From positions 1 through 64,000 of the forward strand of contig JAYMGJ010000457.1 in the NCBI GenBank assembly GCA_037178675.1: DNA of 64,000 nucleotides, given 5' to 3'. The translations under genes and the position numbers were made by a program. Positions 25,708 through 35,771 of the stretch are shown here, piece by piece. Source of the DNA: Scleroderma bovista. Taxonomy: Eukaryota > Basidiomycota > Agaricomycetes > Boletales > Sclerodermataceae. The notes under the pieces are model-generated. The model did no database searches and was not told the DNA's origin. It was given only the letters and a program-made list of their open reading frames with translations. Numbering within the stretch: the first letter of the stretch is position 1; each line of letters opens with the position of its first letter.

Positions 25708-26317
25708 GGGGGCTTGTTGGTGGGAAGGCCTTGGCGGCGATGACGATTCCTTTCCGGATTGTGGGAAATGAGCGCGTTGACTCTGCACGCGCTTCAAGCT
25801 TGACACCGTTCGGCGTTGGTTCGGCGTCGGTGAGATATCGTCTTCCGTATAAGGAAATTTAATATTTGGCTGACCAGCAGCCTTCCCGGCTTTGATGTCT
25901 CGGATAACATATTCAATGGGTGCACTGGCACCCACCAATTGCAGATCCCGGCCGACGAAGGTGGAGGAATGACTTTTCTTCCGTCGACTCTTGGAGCTGC
26001 CTAGGAGGATGTACCTACTGGACTGCAGAGCAGTGCGGACAGTTCAAGCTCTTGCGAGGGTCGCAGTGCGCCGAGTTTTTCTGCCTTCAACTGCAAATCT
26101 GTAAGGACCGACACAGTTTTGTGCTCAGCGACCCTGTCCCCTAACATGGTGCGCACCGTGTTAGTCTTTCTCGTAAGTACACACGCTGATAACACATGGG
26201 AAATTTCAATGTTTTGATGACAACAAAATATAATTCCAAAGACAATCCATCAGCAATTTGACATCTGTCTGAAGTGTCTGGGACAGGAGGTATACTTCGA
26301 TGGGTCTAACTCGGCTA
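25708..26317. other. UBP8 upstream region up to the Copia-1 target site
   Basis: About 600 bp. The UBP8 frame is open but lacks an ATG up to 25938, so some of this may be 5' UTR or an unrecognised first exon. The rest shows no gene. It ends at the target duplication of Copia-1, so the retroelement pile starts about 0.6 kb from the UBP8 start. Confidence 0.5.
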
Positions 26318-26322
26318 TTCCC

Positions 26323-26541
26323 TATTAAGATTTACAGTAGTTCTGCATACGATAAGCGCCTCAAGTGTGGCAGTAGCTCAATTGGAATCGAGCGGGACGC
26401 ACAGAATGAGCAAAGTTGTTATCTTATTTCAAATGTCGGGCCATAGTATTTATACAATATCTCTACTATGACATCATGCTGGATGACTCAGTTTGGCTTT
26501 GGTGGCTGTCTCTGACTTGCCATCTAGCTATGGTCTTAACA
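26323..26541 (-). repeat. Copia-1 3' LTR (219 bp)
   Basis: Intact LTR copy. On the minus strand it starts TGTTAAGACC right after a purine-rich tract (ttgaaggggtg) and ends CTTAATA. It provides the uninterrupted reference that shows where the 5' LTR was split. It contains a TATA-like stretch (gtataaatac near 26455). Confidence 0.92.
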
Positions 26542-26548
26542 CACCCCT

Positions 26549-29500
26549 TCAAGTTGGGGACAGTCCCAACTCTACTGAGTGTGTTTGATGTTTGGGTTTG
26601 GGCAAAGCCTTGGTGAATATGTCTGCTGTCATATTAATAGTTGGACAATATAATACCTCAATGATATGATCTTTAATTTTTTGTCTTATATAGTGATGTC
26701 TAGTGTCAAAGTGTTTAGTCCTTTTATGATATTGTGGATTCTTTGCTATAGCTAAAGATCCACTATTGTCCCCATATAATTTAGTAGGTTGTGGTTGTTT
26801 ATATCCTAGCCCTTCCATTAGATGACGCAACCATGTTATTTCTCTGGTTGCTTCAGCTAAGGCAATATATTCTGCTTCTGTAAAGGACAAAGAGACATCA
26901 CTCTGTTTCTTGGATCCCCAGGAGAGTGCTCCTCCATTCATTAGGGATACATGTCCAGAGACAGAAGTAAGATCATCATTATTGGCATAACTGGCATCAG
27001 AATATCCTATAAAGTGATTCTCATTGGGTGTAGGCTTTTTAGCCTGATAGGTTATTCCCCAATCTTTAGTCCCTGAGAGATATCATAGGATTCTCTTAGC
27101 CATTGTCCAATGAGACATGTTAGGGTTTGCCATATAAGAACCCAAGCGATAGACAGCATATGCTATATCAGGCCTTGTGGCCACAGCAAGATACATAAGA
27201 GAGGCATAAGCTTTATTGCCATTATTATCTGGCTCTGTATCAGAAGGATTCAATTTTATATTAGGATCCATAGGCATGCCAACTGAATTGGCATTTTCCA
27301 ATCCCTCCTTTTGTAAAATAGAATCAATATATTGTTTCTGTGATATAGTCACAGTTTTATTTTTCTGATCTTGACTGATCTCGATGCCTACAATTTTAGC
27401 AGGTTCACCAAGATCAGTGATGTCAAAAATAGACTGAAGTTCATTTTTCATTTTTTGCATCAATGAGGGATTATTTGCAAAGAGTAATAGGTCATCAACC
27501 CATACTGTTATAATTTCAATCCCCTCTGAAGTTTTACGAATATATGCACATGGGTCTACAATCAATGACCTCCATCCATGAGTTTCCAATTGTTTATTCA
27601 ATTGGTTATTCCATTCACGCCCAGCCTGTTTCAATCCATAAAGGGATTTAATCAGGCGACAAAGGTGTCCTGAATTATCATCATAACCTTCAGGTTGCCT
27701 CATATAAATTTCTTCTTTAATTGTCCCATTTAGGTAAGCCCCTTTAACATCCATTTGCTGCATGTCCCAATTTTCAGAGACAGCAAGGGCCAGTAATGTT
27801 CTGATTGTTTCTAAATGCACAACTGGGGCAAAGGTATCTGTATAATCCATTCCTGGCATTTGTGAATAACCTTTAGCTACAAGTTGTGCTTTATACTTTT
27901 GCAAGTGGCCCTCTTTATCATATTTCTTAATAAGTACCCATTTGTTGGACACAGGGACTCGATCTTTGGGTGGATCTACTAGAATCCATGTACCCATTTT
28001 ATCTAATTGATCAAGTTCAGCTTGTATAGCTTTTTCCCATTGTGGCCAATCAGAGCATTTTTGGGCTTCCTTTAGAGATTTAGGATTTTCTGGTGCAACC
28101 ATACTTTCACAGAAGGTTGTATATATTGTTTCAGCAGAAGTCATAATATGGAGGTATGTATCCTCTCGTAATGTTTCTTCTTCTGCTGCCCATGGATCAT
28201 GAAGAGATTGATAGTCATGGGTTACTCTTGGCCTTTTACTTTGTCTTGGTATGTTCTCATCATTATCTTCAACATAAGGTCTTTTTTGACCAGTACATGA
28301 AGTAGATGGAGCGATACTAGACTCTTCGGTTTGTCCTTCAATTTGTTGCTGTAGCTGGGTTTGTTTCACTTCATCACTTGACACACTTGATGCCGAGGAG
28401 TGACCAAATGTATAATTACGAGTTACACGGATTTGTCGAGTATGAGCATCATAATATTGAATTGCTTTAGGACCATCCTCAAAACCCATAAAAGGATATG
28501 ATTTACTTTTGGTTTTGAGTTTAGAAAGATTTTGGCCCTCTAGTAAAGCCCATACAGGTGATCCAAATTCTCGTAAGTGAGAAACATCTGGTTGTTGACC
28601 GGACCACATTTGAATTGGTGTAGAGTTGTCAAGTGCCCAAGTGTGGGAACAATTACAGACATAAGCAGCATATGCAACAGCCTCAGGCCAAAGAAATGAT
28701 GGGAGGTTGCATGCAATTAACATGGCATGCAAAAGCTCAACCAAGGTACAATTCATTTGTTCTGCTACACCATTTTGTTCTGGTGAGTAGGGTGCAGTAG
28801 TTTCAAATTTAATCCCTTTTGACTCACACCAAACTATTAAGTCATTATTGACATATTCCCTTCCATTATCAGCATGGAGGGCTTTGGGTAAAACACCCTT
28901 TTGTCATTCAAATAGTCTTTGCATTTTTCAGTGGCCTGACTTTTTGTTTTCAAATATTTAATAGTAACATACCGACTATAGTCATCAACAAACGAAATAA
29001 AATATTGTACACCAGTATATCCTAAAGTGCGAGATTCCCATAGATCAGTATGGGTTAACTCGCCAGGATATGTTGTATATTTCTCCACAGAATGTGGAAA
29101 TGGTGCATGTGTAAGCTTCGCTTGTATGCATGCCTCACAGTCTGGTATGTGGCTGTCCACATTTACTTGTAGTCCACTGACTAACTCCTTTTGTAATGTT
29201 CATTTTAGGCCAGTAATTCCAACATGGCCAAAACGGAGGTGCCAGTCCATCCATGATGGACATTCTATATGTTGCTGTGTTTGTTCAGCAACAGACTTAA
29301 TAACTGTTGCATCAAGTAAGTACATTCTGTCGAGACGTTGTCCAACTAATATCAATTTATTATTTTTATCATATAGTTGGACATTGCCTTCACCCATCAA
29401 GGCTCGTCATCCAGTCTCATCAAGACGAGAGATTGAGAAGAGGTTATTGGGAGCAGAAGGTACATATAATACATCATAGAGGACAATAATCATATATGTT

Positions 29501-29757
29501 TTATTAACCCAACCTTTTAATTTTACAGTACCTCGTCCTTGAGCTGGCACCCGGGTACCACCAACTCCCTTTACAAATTTTTGTATGGGTACAAAGTTTG
29601 CAAAATTAGATTCCTTGTTTGATATGTGAGACGTAGTGGCTGAATCTGCCAACCACGAGTCACAGGTTATATCAGTTATGTTGGGTGACACATGTGTGAA
29701 GGTGACCGTGCCATCCTCCATCTCTTTGTCCTCCTGGACATCGCGCACCTGCTGAGT
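26549..29757 (-). pseudogene. Copia-1 pol: protease, integrase, reverse transcriptase, RNase H (degenerate)
   Basis: Polyprotein of a Ty1/Copia element read right to left. Protease: SWLADSATTSHIS near 29650, with DSA instead of the usual DSG. GAG-pre-integrase: the HLRFGHVG block near 29240. Integrase: CEACIQAKL zinc-finger end, HTDLWESRTLGY, FVDDYSRY. RT: VAKGYSQMPGMDYTDTFAPV, then QMDVKGAYLNG and the catalytic WVDDLLLFA. RNase H: SLSFTEAEYIALAEATREI and TKHFDTRHHYIRQ. Damage: TGA stops near 29400, 29205 and 27083 and a frameshift near 28890-28905 in integrase. The RT core from 28756 to 27083 (557 codons) remains open. Two of the TGA positions (29400, 27083) would be Arg CGA codons in relatives. 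Confidence 0.9.
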
Positions 29758-29762
29758 GCACT

Positions 29763-30393
29763 TGTTACAACCATGCCCAACTCCGGGCCTTATCCGGTCA
29801 CTCCGGTCGTATCGCAGCTCTACAGCTCTACTCCGGTTGCTCGTCTCCTACTCTGGTCGCGCTCACGCAGATAACCTTCCGCTAACTATGACCCTTGGTC
29901 TATACTTCATTCGCTCTTACTACACCTCGCCGTCTACCCTGCCTTGACATGAGTTCTCCGTGAACTCGATATATCCTATACCTTGTAGCTTTTTCACCGG
30001 ACCTGATTTATTTTACCTGGTCCTGACTTTATTTTCACCAGACCTGACCTAGTCCTAACTCCGGTCGTCCCTTGTCCGCTATTAGGTTGTTTACTTGTCA
30101 CCGTATGTACTCGACCCTAGTTTCTACTTAGTATAAGTACCCTCTAGTTTACCTTGTATACCTCAGTCTGAAATCATCTAAGTTACTACTCCTGTCCCCT
30201 TGTCTGTCTCCGTCTCCATCTCCACCTGACTGGAACCTACGCAAGGGATCAACGCTCGTTGTCCTTGTCGTTGAATCCAATCGGTCGCAACTCCGGCCCG
30301 GGCTAACCTCTGCCCAAACCTCTGACCTCTGCCCTCGTCTGTTTTCATCCGGACTTGACCGGACTTCCTACCGGAGTAGACCCGGACTTGACA
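29763..30393 (+). repeat. Gypsy-1 5' LTR (631 bp)
   Basis: Begins TGTTACAACC and ends CTTGACA. It carries an extra 41 bp near 30000-30050 relative to the 3' LTR. TCCGG words are dense. The internal sequence after it begins GTATTTCAGACTC, where the minus-strand primer should bind; I could not assign the tRNA. Confidence 0.93.
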
Positions 30394-30460
30394 GTATTTC
30401 AGACTCACACTTGTGTGGGTTCACTATACAAACCTCGTACGCAAACTAGTTTCATTCCTC

Positions 30461-31894
30461 ATGACCATGACTACGCGCTCTTGCGCTCGTACTACTGCCG
30501 CACTCGCTGAAGAAGCAGGTGCAGTAGATGACCTTCACCTTTCTGCCGCCCAGCAAGCCCTGTCTAATCGCAGGCAACCTCCGGCTTCTGTAAGCCAATT
30601 CCGGAGCTTTACAGCTCAAAACCCCACAGCACCTTTGACTCTGCGTTGAGATGCTGCGTCTCAGAGCCTTCGCGGTTCTGCAGACTTAGGTCGCCATGAA
30701 TCTGTTTCTGGTGACAGGTTTCCCTACCGCCGCGACTCCACTCCGGAGTGTCGCGAACCCGGTCGTTTCCAATGGTTCGGCCCTGAGGATGGTCCCGGAG
30801 ATGATCCGGACGACCCCGGAGATGACAACAACGACGACAAATTTCTCGACGCCACGGAAGAACTAGACCCTAGCCTGGCTGTCTTCCACAATCTCGCCAT
30901 CGCCGTCAACCGCCTCTCCCGCTCCTCCCGCCGTTCCAACGACTCCTCCTCCTCCTCCTCCCGTGCCAAGGTCCGTGAACCGGACACCTTTGATGGCATG
31001 GATCCAAAGAAACTCCGGACCTTCTTGGTCCAGTGCGAACTGTGTTTCCAGGATCGCGCCAAGGCCTTCCGGCAAGATAGAGCAAGGGTAACGTTTGCCC
31101 AGTCCTATCTTAAAGGTATGACGCTGGAATGGTTCGAACCGGACCTTCTCAACTCCGGTAATCCGGCTGACCGCCCATGCTGGATGGACAGCTGGGTCCA
31201 TTTTGTTGCTGAACTCCAGAGTACCTTTGGTCCTCACGACCCAGTTGCTGATGCCGAGCACCAGCTCGAGCATCTCCGGATGAAAGACTCGTACCGCGTT
31301 ACGCGGTACATTGTAGATTTCAACCGCCTCGCTTCGCAGGTCCAGGACTATGGGGATGGCGCACTCCATCGCCTGTTTTACTCCAGTCTCCCAGACCGTC
31401 TCAAGGATGAGATCGCTCGAGTCGGGAAGCCCCTGACTCTGAATGGGCTGAGAGCCCTTTGTCAAGAGATCGACGCGCGCTATTGGGAGCGCAAAGACGA
31501 GATCTCCCGTACGACGAAGAGCCAGCCTACCTCGTCCACCCCCAAGCCCTCCAACTCCGGAGGCAACACCCCCAAGCCCGGTCAGGCCAAGACCGGCAAC
31601 TCCCCCAGCTCCGCCAACACCTCTGGCTTGTCAAAGACGACCAGCAACCAGTCCTCGTCCGGCTCCAAACCGGACTTGACCAACAAGCTTGGTAAGGATG
31701 GGAAGCTGACTGCTGACGAGCGCAAAAGGCGGCTCGACAACAACCTCTGCATGTTCTGTGGAGGTACCGGACACTTCGCGGACAACTGTCCAAAGAAGTC
31801 TAAAAAGGCCAAGGCTCGCGCTGCGGCCGTCGCTGCTGAGTCCGGTAAGACGGACTCTAACTCGGGTGCTAACTCCGAGTCAAAAAAAGAGTAA
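30461..31894 (+). pseudogene. Gypsy-1 gag, one in-frame TGA
   Basis: Structural capsid/nucleocapsid polyprotein forming the virus-like particle. The ATG at 30461 (or 30467) opens a frame that is interrupted once, by TGA at 30647-30649, then stays open to the TAA at 31892. The sense codon lost is plausibly Arg CGA. The capsid core begins around [15 protein letters not shown] and includes [20 protein letters not shown] Ser/Pro/Thr/Asn-rich linker precedes a CCHC knuckle, CMFCGGTGHFADNC, and a Lys/Ala-rich end. Some 120 residues separate the TGA from the capsid core, so the capsid could still be made from a downstream start or by readthrough. The last codons overlap a slippery A7 run. Gag of Gypsy-2 is a clear homologue. 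Confidence 0.9.
31882..31894 (+). promoter_or_regulatory. Candidate -1 ribosomal frameshift site at gag/pol junction
   Basis: Gag ends TCA AAA AAA GAG TAA. The heptamer A AAA AAA (31882-31888) is in the correct phase for a -1 slip, and the -1 frame is open from here through a 36-codon leader to the pol ATG at 31999. The same arrangement, with A AAA AAT, is present in Gypsy-2. Confidence 0.7.
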
Positions 31895-31998
31895 GCAGCT
31901 CCCGGCCCTCCGCACAACCGGCGAGCTGCATTGACTCCGGAAGTGCACCCAAGGAGGCCCGCCTCAACGCGTCCGCTCTTTTCGACCCAAACTCTCTT

Positions 31999-34900
31999 AT
32001 GCCTCATGTTTCCCTTTTATCTCTTGATATACCTAAAATCCACGCTCTTGTGGACTCCGGTTCCACGCATTGTTTTGTAGATTTACAATTCGCGCACAAA
32101 AACAACCTTACATCCTACTCCGTCTCTCCTATCCAACTCCGGTTATTCGACGGTACATCAAACTATGTAATTACTCAAGCTATCGATTTATCAGTGCAGT
32201 TCCCCGCATCCGGTGATGTCACCCCCATGACTTTTTATCTCGCTCCGTTGGATTCTGAATGCTCGATTGTCCTTGGACATAACTGGCTCACCCGCTATAA
32301 TCCGTTGATTGACTGGGTATTGAGTAGTTTAACATTCCGGACTCTTGCAGGAAGTTTGCCAGCGCCCCTGTCGACTCCCTCTCCGGTTCTGCCCGGAAAC
32401 TCTGACTCTGGCCTCTCCGGCCAGTCTACCCCAGGCCTCGTGCCATCTGTCGACACTCCGGTTTGCAACCCTCCGCTTATCTCTCTAATCAACGCAGCCG
32501 CATTCGTGCGTGCGTGCAGTTTGGAAGGATCCACGAAGTACCAACTCCAGCTGCGTCCTGCGGACTCAGCAAAAGCCCGGTCTTCTTCTATATCAACTCC
32601 GCCGGACTTGGACATCGTCCCTCCGGAATATCGCGACTATGCGGACGTGTTCAGCAAGGCGAAAGCCTCTGAACTTCCCCTGCATCGCGACTACGATTTG
32701 AGGATCGAGCTCGAAGAAGGTACCTCACCACCTTTGGGAACCCTATACTCACTGTCTCCGGTCGAGCTCTCCGCCCTCCGGACATTTATCGATGAGAATC
32801 TCAATACAGGTTTCATCCGCCCTACCGCTTCCTCTCACGCTGCTCCGGTCCTCTTCGTCAAGAAGAAGGACGGCTCCCTCCGCCTATGCATTGATTTTAG
32901 AGGCCTTAACAAAATCACCAAAAAGGATCGCTATCCACTCCCCCTTATCTCTGACCTATTGGACTCACCCAGCCGTGCTAAAATCTATTCCAAGATTGAC
33001 CTCCGGCACGCGTACCACCTGGTCCGGATTGCTCCGGGCGACGAATGGAAGACCGCTTTCCGTACGCGCTACGGGTCCTACGAGTGGTTAGTAATGCCCT
33101 TTGGCCTCACTAACGCCCCTGCAGCATTCCAGCGCTTTGTCAACACCATCTTTGCTGACATGCTGGATGTCTGTGTCATCGTGTACCTCGACGACATCCT
33201 CATCTACTCCGAGGATATGGAGTCTCACCAGCAGCATGTCCGGGAGGTACTCCGGCGACTCCGGTTACATGGCCTCTTCGCCAAACCGGAGAAGTGCGAG
33301 TTCCACTCGGACTCAGTGGAATACCTTGGCTACCGTCTATCCCCTGAAGGTCTGACTATGTCTCCGGACAAAATACAAACCATCTCCGATTGGCCTGAAC
33401 CTCGTAAGGTAAAGGACATCCAATCCTTCTTGGGATTCGCCAACTTCTACCGGCGTTTCATTTTCAATTACTCCGACATTGTGGTTCCTCTTACCCGGCT
33501 CACCCGGAAAGATGCTCCTTGGATCTTCTCCGAGGACTGTCGACGCGCTTTCAATGCTCTCAAGCACGCCTTCACTACCGCGCCCATACTCACTCATTTC
33601 ATTCCGGACACCCCTATCATCGTGGAAACGGACGCCTCTGACTACGCTGTCGCTGGCATCCTGTCTATTACCTGCGCAGACGGAGAGATTCGTCCGGTCG
33701 CTTTCTACTCCCGGACCTTGACTGCTCCGGAGCTGAACTATGATACCCACGATAAGGAACTCCTTGCCATCTTTGAGGCATTCCGGAACTGGCGCCATTA
33801 CCTTGAAGGTTCCGCCTCTCCTATTGACGTCGTCACTGACCACAAAAATCTAGAGTATTTCTCTACCTCGAAAGTCCTCTCCCGCCGGCAAGCCCGGTGG
33901 TCCGAGTTCCTCTCTCAGTTTAACCTTGTCATTCGTTTCCGTCCTGGGAAACTCGGTGCCAAGCCGGACGCTCTCACTAGACGATGGGACGTCTACCCCA
34001 AAGAGGGGGATAGTGGCTACGCCCGTGTTAACCCACAAAATCTCAGGCCAGTGTTCACTCAAGACCAACTGACTAACTCCCTTCGTGCAACCATTTTAGA
34101 GTTCCCGGTCCTTCGTCGAGCAGTCGCCATCATGGACGTGGAAACACTCCACAACGACATCTTATCTGCTCTCCCCTCAGATCCCATTGCCCAGATCCAC
34201 CTCTCAGACTCACCGGACTCTCGTTGGTCCACTGATGAGGCAGGTTTCCTCCGCCTAGATGGTCGCATCTATGTACCGGACCTGGACGGTCTCCGCCTCT
34301 GGGTACTCCAGTATCACCATGATCACCCACTCTCTGGCCACTTTGGGCAAAACCGGACTTTGGAACTAATCCGGCGTAAGTATACCTGGCCTGGTCTTAG
34401 GACCTTCGTCAAAGACTACGTCCGGTCATGCACCTCCTGCGCTCGAGCTAAGACACCGTGCCATCGACCCTATGGGTTACTAAAACAGCTTCCTGTCCCG
34501 GAAAGACCTTGGAACTCCATATCCATGGACTTTATTGAGCAACTCCCTGGCTCAACTGGATTCACAGCTATCCTGGTCGTAGTAGACAGGCTCTCTAAAC
34601 AAGCCATCTTCATCCCTACCCACGACACCATCACTAGCCCGGAGCTCGTGAAGCTCTTCCTTCTTCATGTATTCTCCAAGCACGGTGTTCCCGCCCACGT
34701 CACTTCAGATCGCGGTACAGAGTTTGTCTCGCACTTCTTCCGGTCACTCGGAAAAGCCCTCGACATGCGCCTCCACTTCACCTCCGGTTACCACCCGGAG
34801 GGCGATGGCCAGACAGAGCGGTCCAACCAGACACTCGAACAATATCTCTGTGTCTACTGCAATTATCAGCAGGACAACTGGGCGGACCTACTCCCACTGG

Positions 34901-35607
34901 TGGAGTTCGCTTACAACAACGCACCTAGTGCTACCACCGGAGTCTCACCATTCTTCGCCAATAAAGGTTATCATCCCAACATCTCCGTCTACCCAGAACG
35001 CGATATGACCTCTGCACGGGCTCGTGATTACGCGGTCGACCTTGAGTCGCTGCATCAATATCTTCGAGAAGAAATGGCCAACGCGCAACTTCGCTACCAA
35101 GGTCCGGCTGATGCCAAACGTACTCCGGCACCGGACTTCAAAGTAGGCGACCAAGTATACGTCAAAGCCAAATACTTCCGGTCTACTCGACCATCTAAAA
35201 AGCTATCAGAGAAGAACCTGGGGCCCTACTCTATCATCGCGCAAGTAGGCTCCCTCTCTTTTACGCTCCGTCTTCCAGATTCCATGCGCGCCGTTCATCC
35301 TGTCTTCCACGTCTCCCAACTCGAACCGGCCACACCCAACACCATACCGGACCGGATACAACCTCCTCCGCCACCGGTCGAAGTAGATGGTGAACCGGAG
35401 TTTGAGATCTCTGAGATCCTCGACTCCAAGGTTGACCGTCGACGAAAATCGTGCAAGCTTTTGTACTTGGTACGTTGGTCCGGTTACGAAGGAACTGACG
35501 AAGAAACGTCATGGCTTCTTGCCACTGAACTTGGCAACGCTACGGAACTCTTAGAAGATTACCATGTCCGGTATCCGGACAAACCCGGACCACTTGCGTC
35601 CATGTAG
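31999..35607 (+). CDS. Gypsy-1 pol: protease, RT, RNase H, integrase, chromodomain
   Basis: Intact 1202-codon polyprotein, probably expressed as Gag-Pol by -1 frameshift from 31882 rather than from the ATG given here. Protease: ALVDSGSTHCFVD near residue 16. [37 protein letters not shown] and the catalytic YLDDILIYS near residue 395. RNase H: VETDASDYAVAGIL, HDKELLAIFEAF, VTDHKNLEYF. Integrase: HHDHPLSGHFGQ...CTSCARAK zinc finger, MDFIEQLPG, TSDRGTEFVS and PEGDGQTERSNQ, the D,D,E core. The C-terminus is a chromodomain, KLLYLVRWSGYEGTDEETSW, which defines chromoviruses and generally directs integration to heterochromatin. Usual family order and length. The gene faces the antisense accessory gene tail to tail, 164 bp apart. 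Confidence 0.96.
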   Translation: MPHVSLLSLDIPKIHALVDSGSTHCFVDLQFAHKNNLTSYSVSPIQLRLFDGTSNYVITQAIDLSVQFPASGDVTPMTFYLAPLDSECSIVLGHNWLTRYNPLIDWVLSSLTFRTLAGSLPAPLSTPSPVLPGNSDSGLSGQSTPGLVPSVDTPVCNPPLISLINAAAFVRACSLEGSTKYQLQLRPADSAKARSSSISTPPDLDIVPPEYRDYADVFSKAKASELPLHRDYDLRIELEEGTSPPLGTLYSLSPVELSALRTFIDENLNTGFIRPTASSHAAPVLFVKKKDGSLRLCIDFRGLNKITKKDRYPLPLISDLLDSPSRAKIYSKIDLRHAYHLVRIAPGDEWKTAFRTRYGSYEWLVMPFGLTNAPAAFQRFVNTIFADMLDVCVIVYLDDILIYSEDMESHQQHVREVLRRLRLHGLFAKPEKCEFHSDSVEYLGYRLSPEGLTMSPDKIQTISDWPEPRKVKDIQSFLGFANFYRRFIFNYSDIVVPLTRLTRKDAPWIFSEDCRRAFNALKHAFTTAPILTHFIPDTPIIVETDASDYAVAGILSITCADGEIRPVAFYSRTLTAPELNYDTHDKELLAIFEAFRNWRHYLEGSASPIDVVTDHKNLEYFSTSKVLSRRQARWSEFLSQFNLVIRFRPGKLGAKPDALTRRWDVYPKEGDSGYARVNPQNLRPVFTQDQLTNSLRATILEFPVLRRAVAIMDVETLHNDILSALPSDPIAQIHLSDSPDSRWSTDEAGFLRLDGRIYVPDLDGLRLWVLQYHHDHPLSGHFGQNRTLELIRRKYTWPGLRTFVKDYVRSCTSCARAKTPCHRPYGLLKQLPVPERPWNSISMDFIEQLPGSTGFTAILVVVDRLSKQAIFIPTHDTITSPELVKLFLLHVFSKHGVPAHVTSDRGTEFVSHFFRSLGKALDMRLHFTSGYHPEGDGQTERSNQTLEQYLCVYCNYQQDNWADLLPLVEFAYNNAPSATTGVSPFFANKGYHPNISVYPERDMTSARARDYAVDLESLHQYLREEMANAQLRYQGPADAKRTPAPDFKVGDQVYVKAKYFRSTRPSKKLSEKNLGPYSIIAQVGSLSFTLRLPDSMRAVHPVFHVSQLEPATPNTIPDRIQPPPPPVEVDGEPEFEISEILDSKVDRRRKSCKLLYLVRWSGYEGTDEETSWLLATELGNATELLEDYHVRYPDKPGPLASM

Positions 35608-35771
35608 TATTACTCTCGCCTCTGTTTCCCTTATCTGTTTCTCTTATCTGTTTCCCCTATCTGTTTCACTCTGTAATATCACTCACTCTCAAATCCAGCC
35701 ATTTTTCTCTATAAACAAAAAAGTAAAACTAAATTACATTTTCTATTTACAAGGAGTCCGGACTGGACCAC

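Noticed and set aside
30863..31465. 200-codon minus-strand frame in Gypsy-1 gag
   Set aside because: Shadow of gag; nothing equivalent is maintained independently of gag in Gypsy-2.
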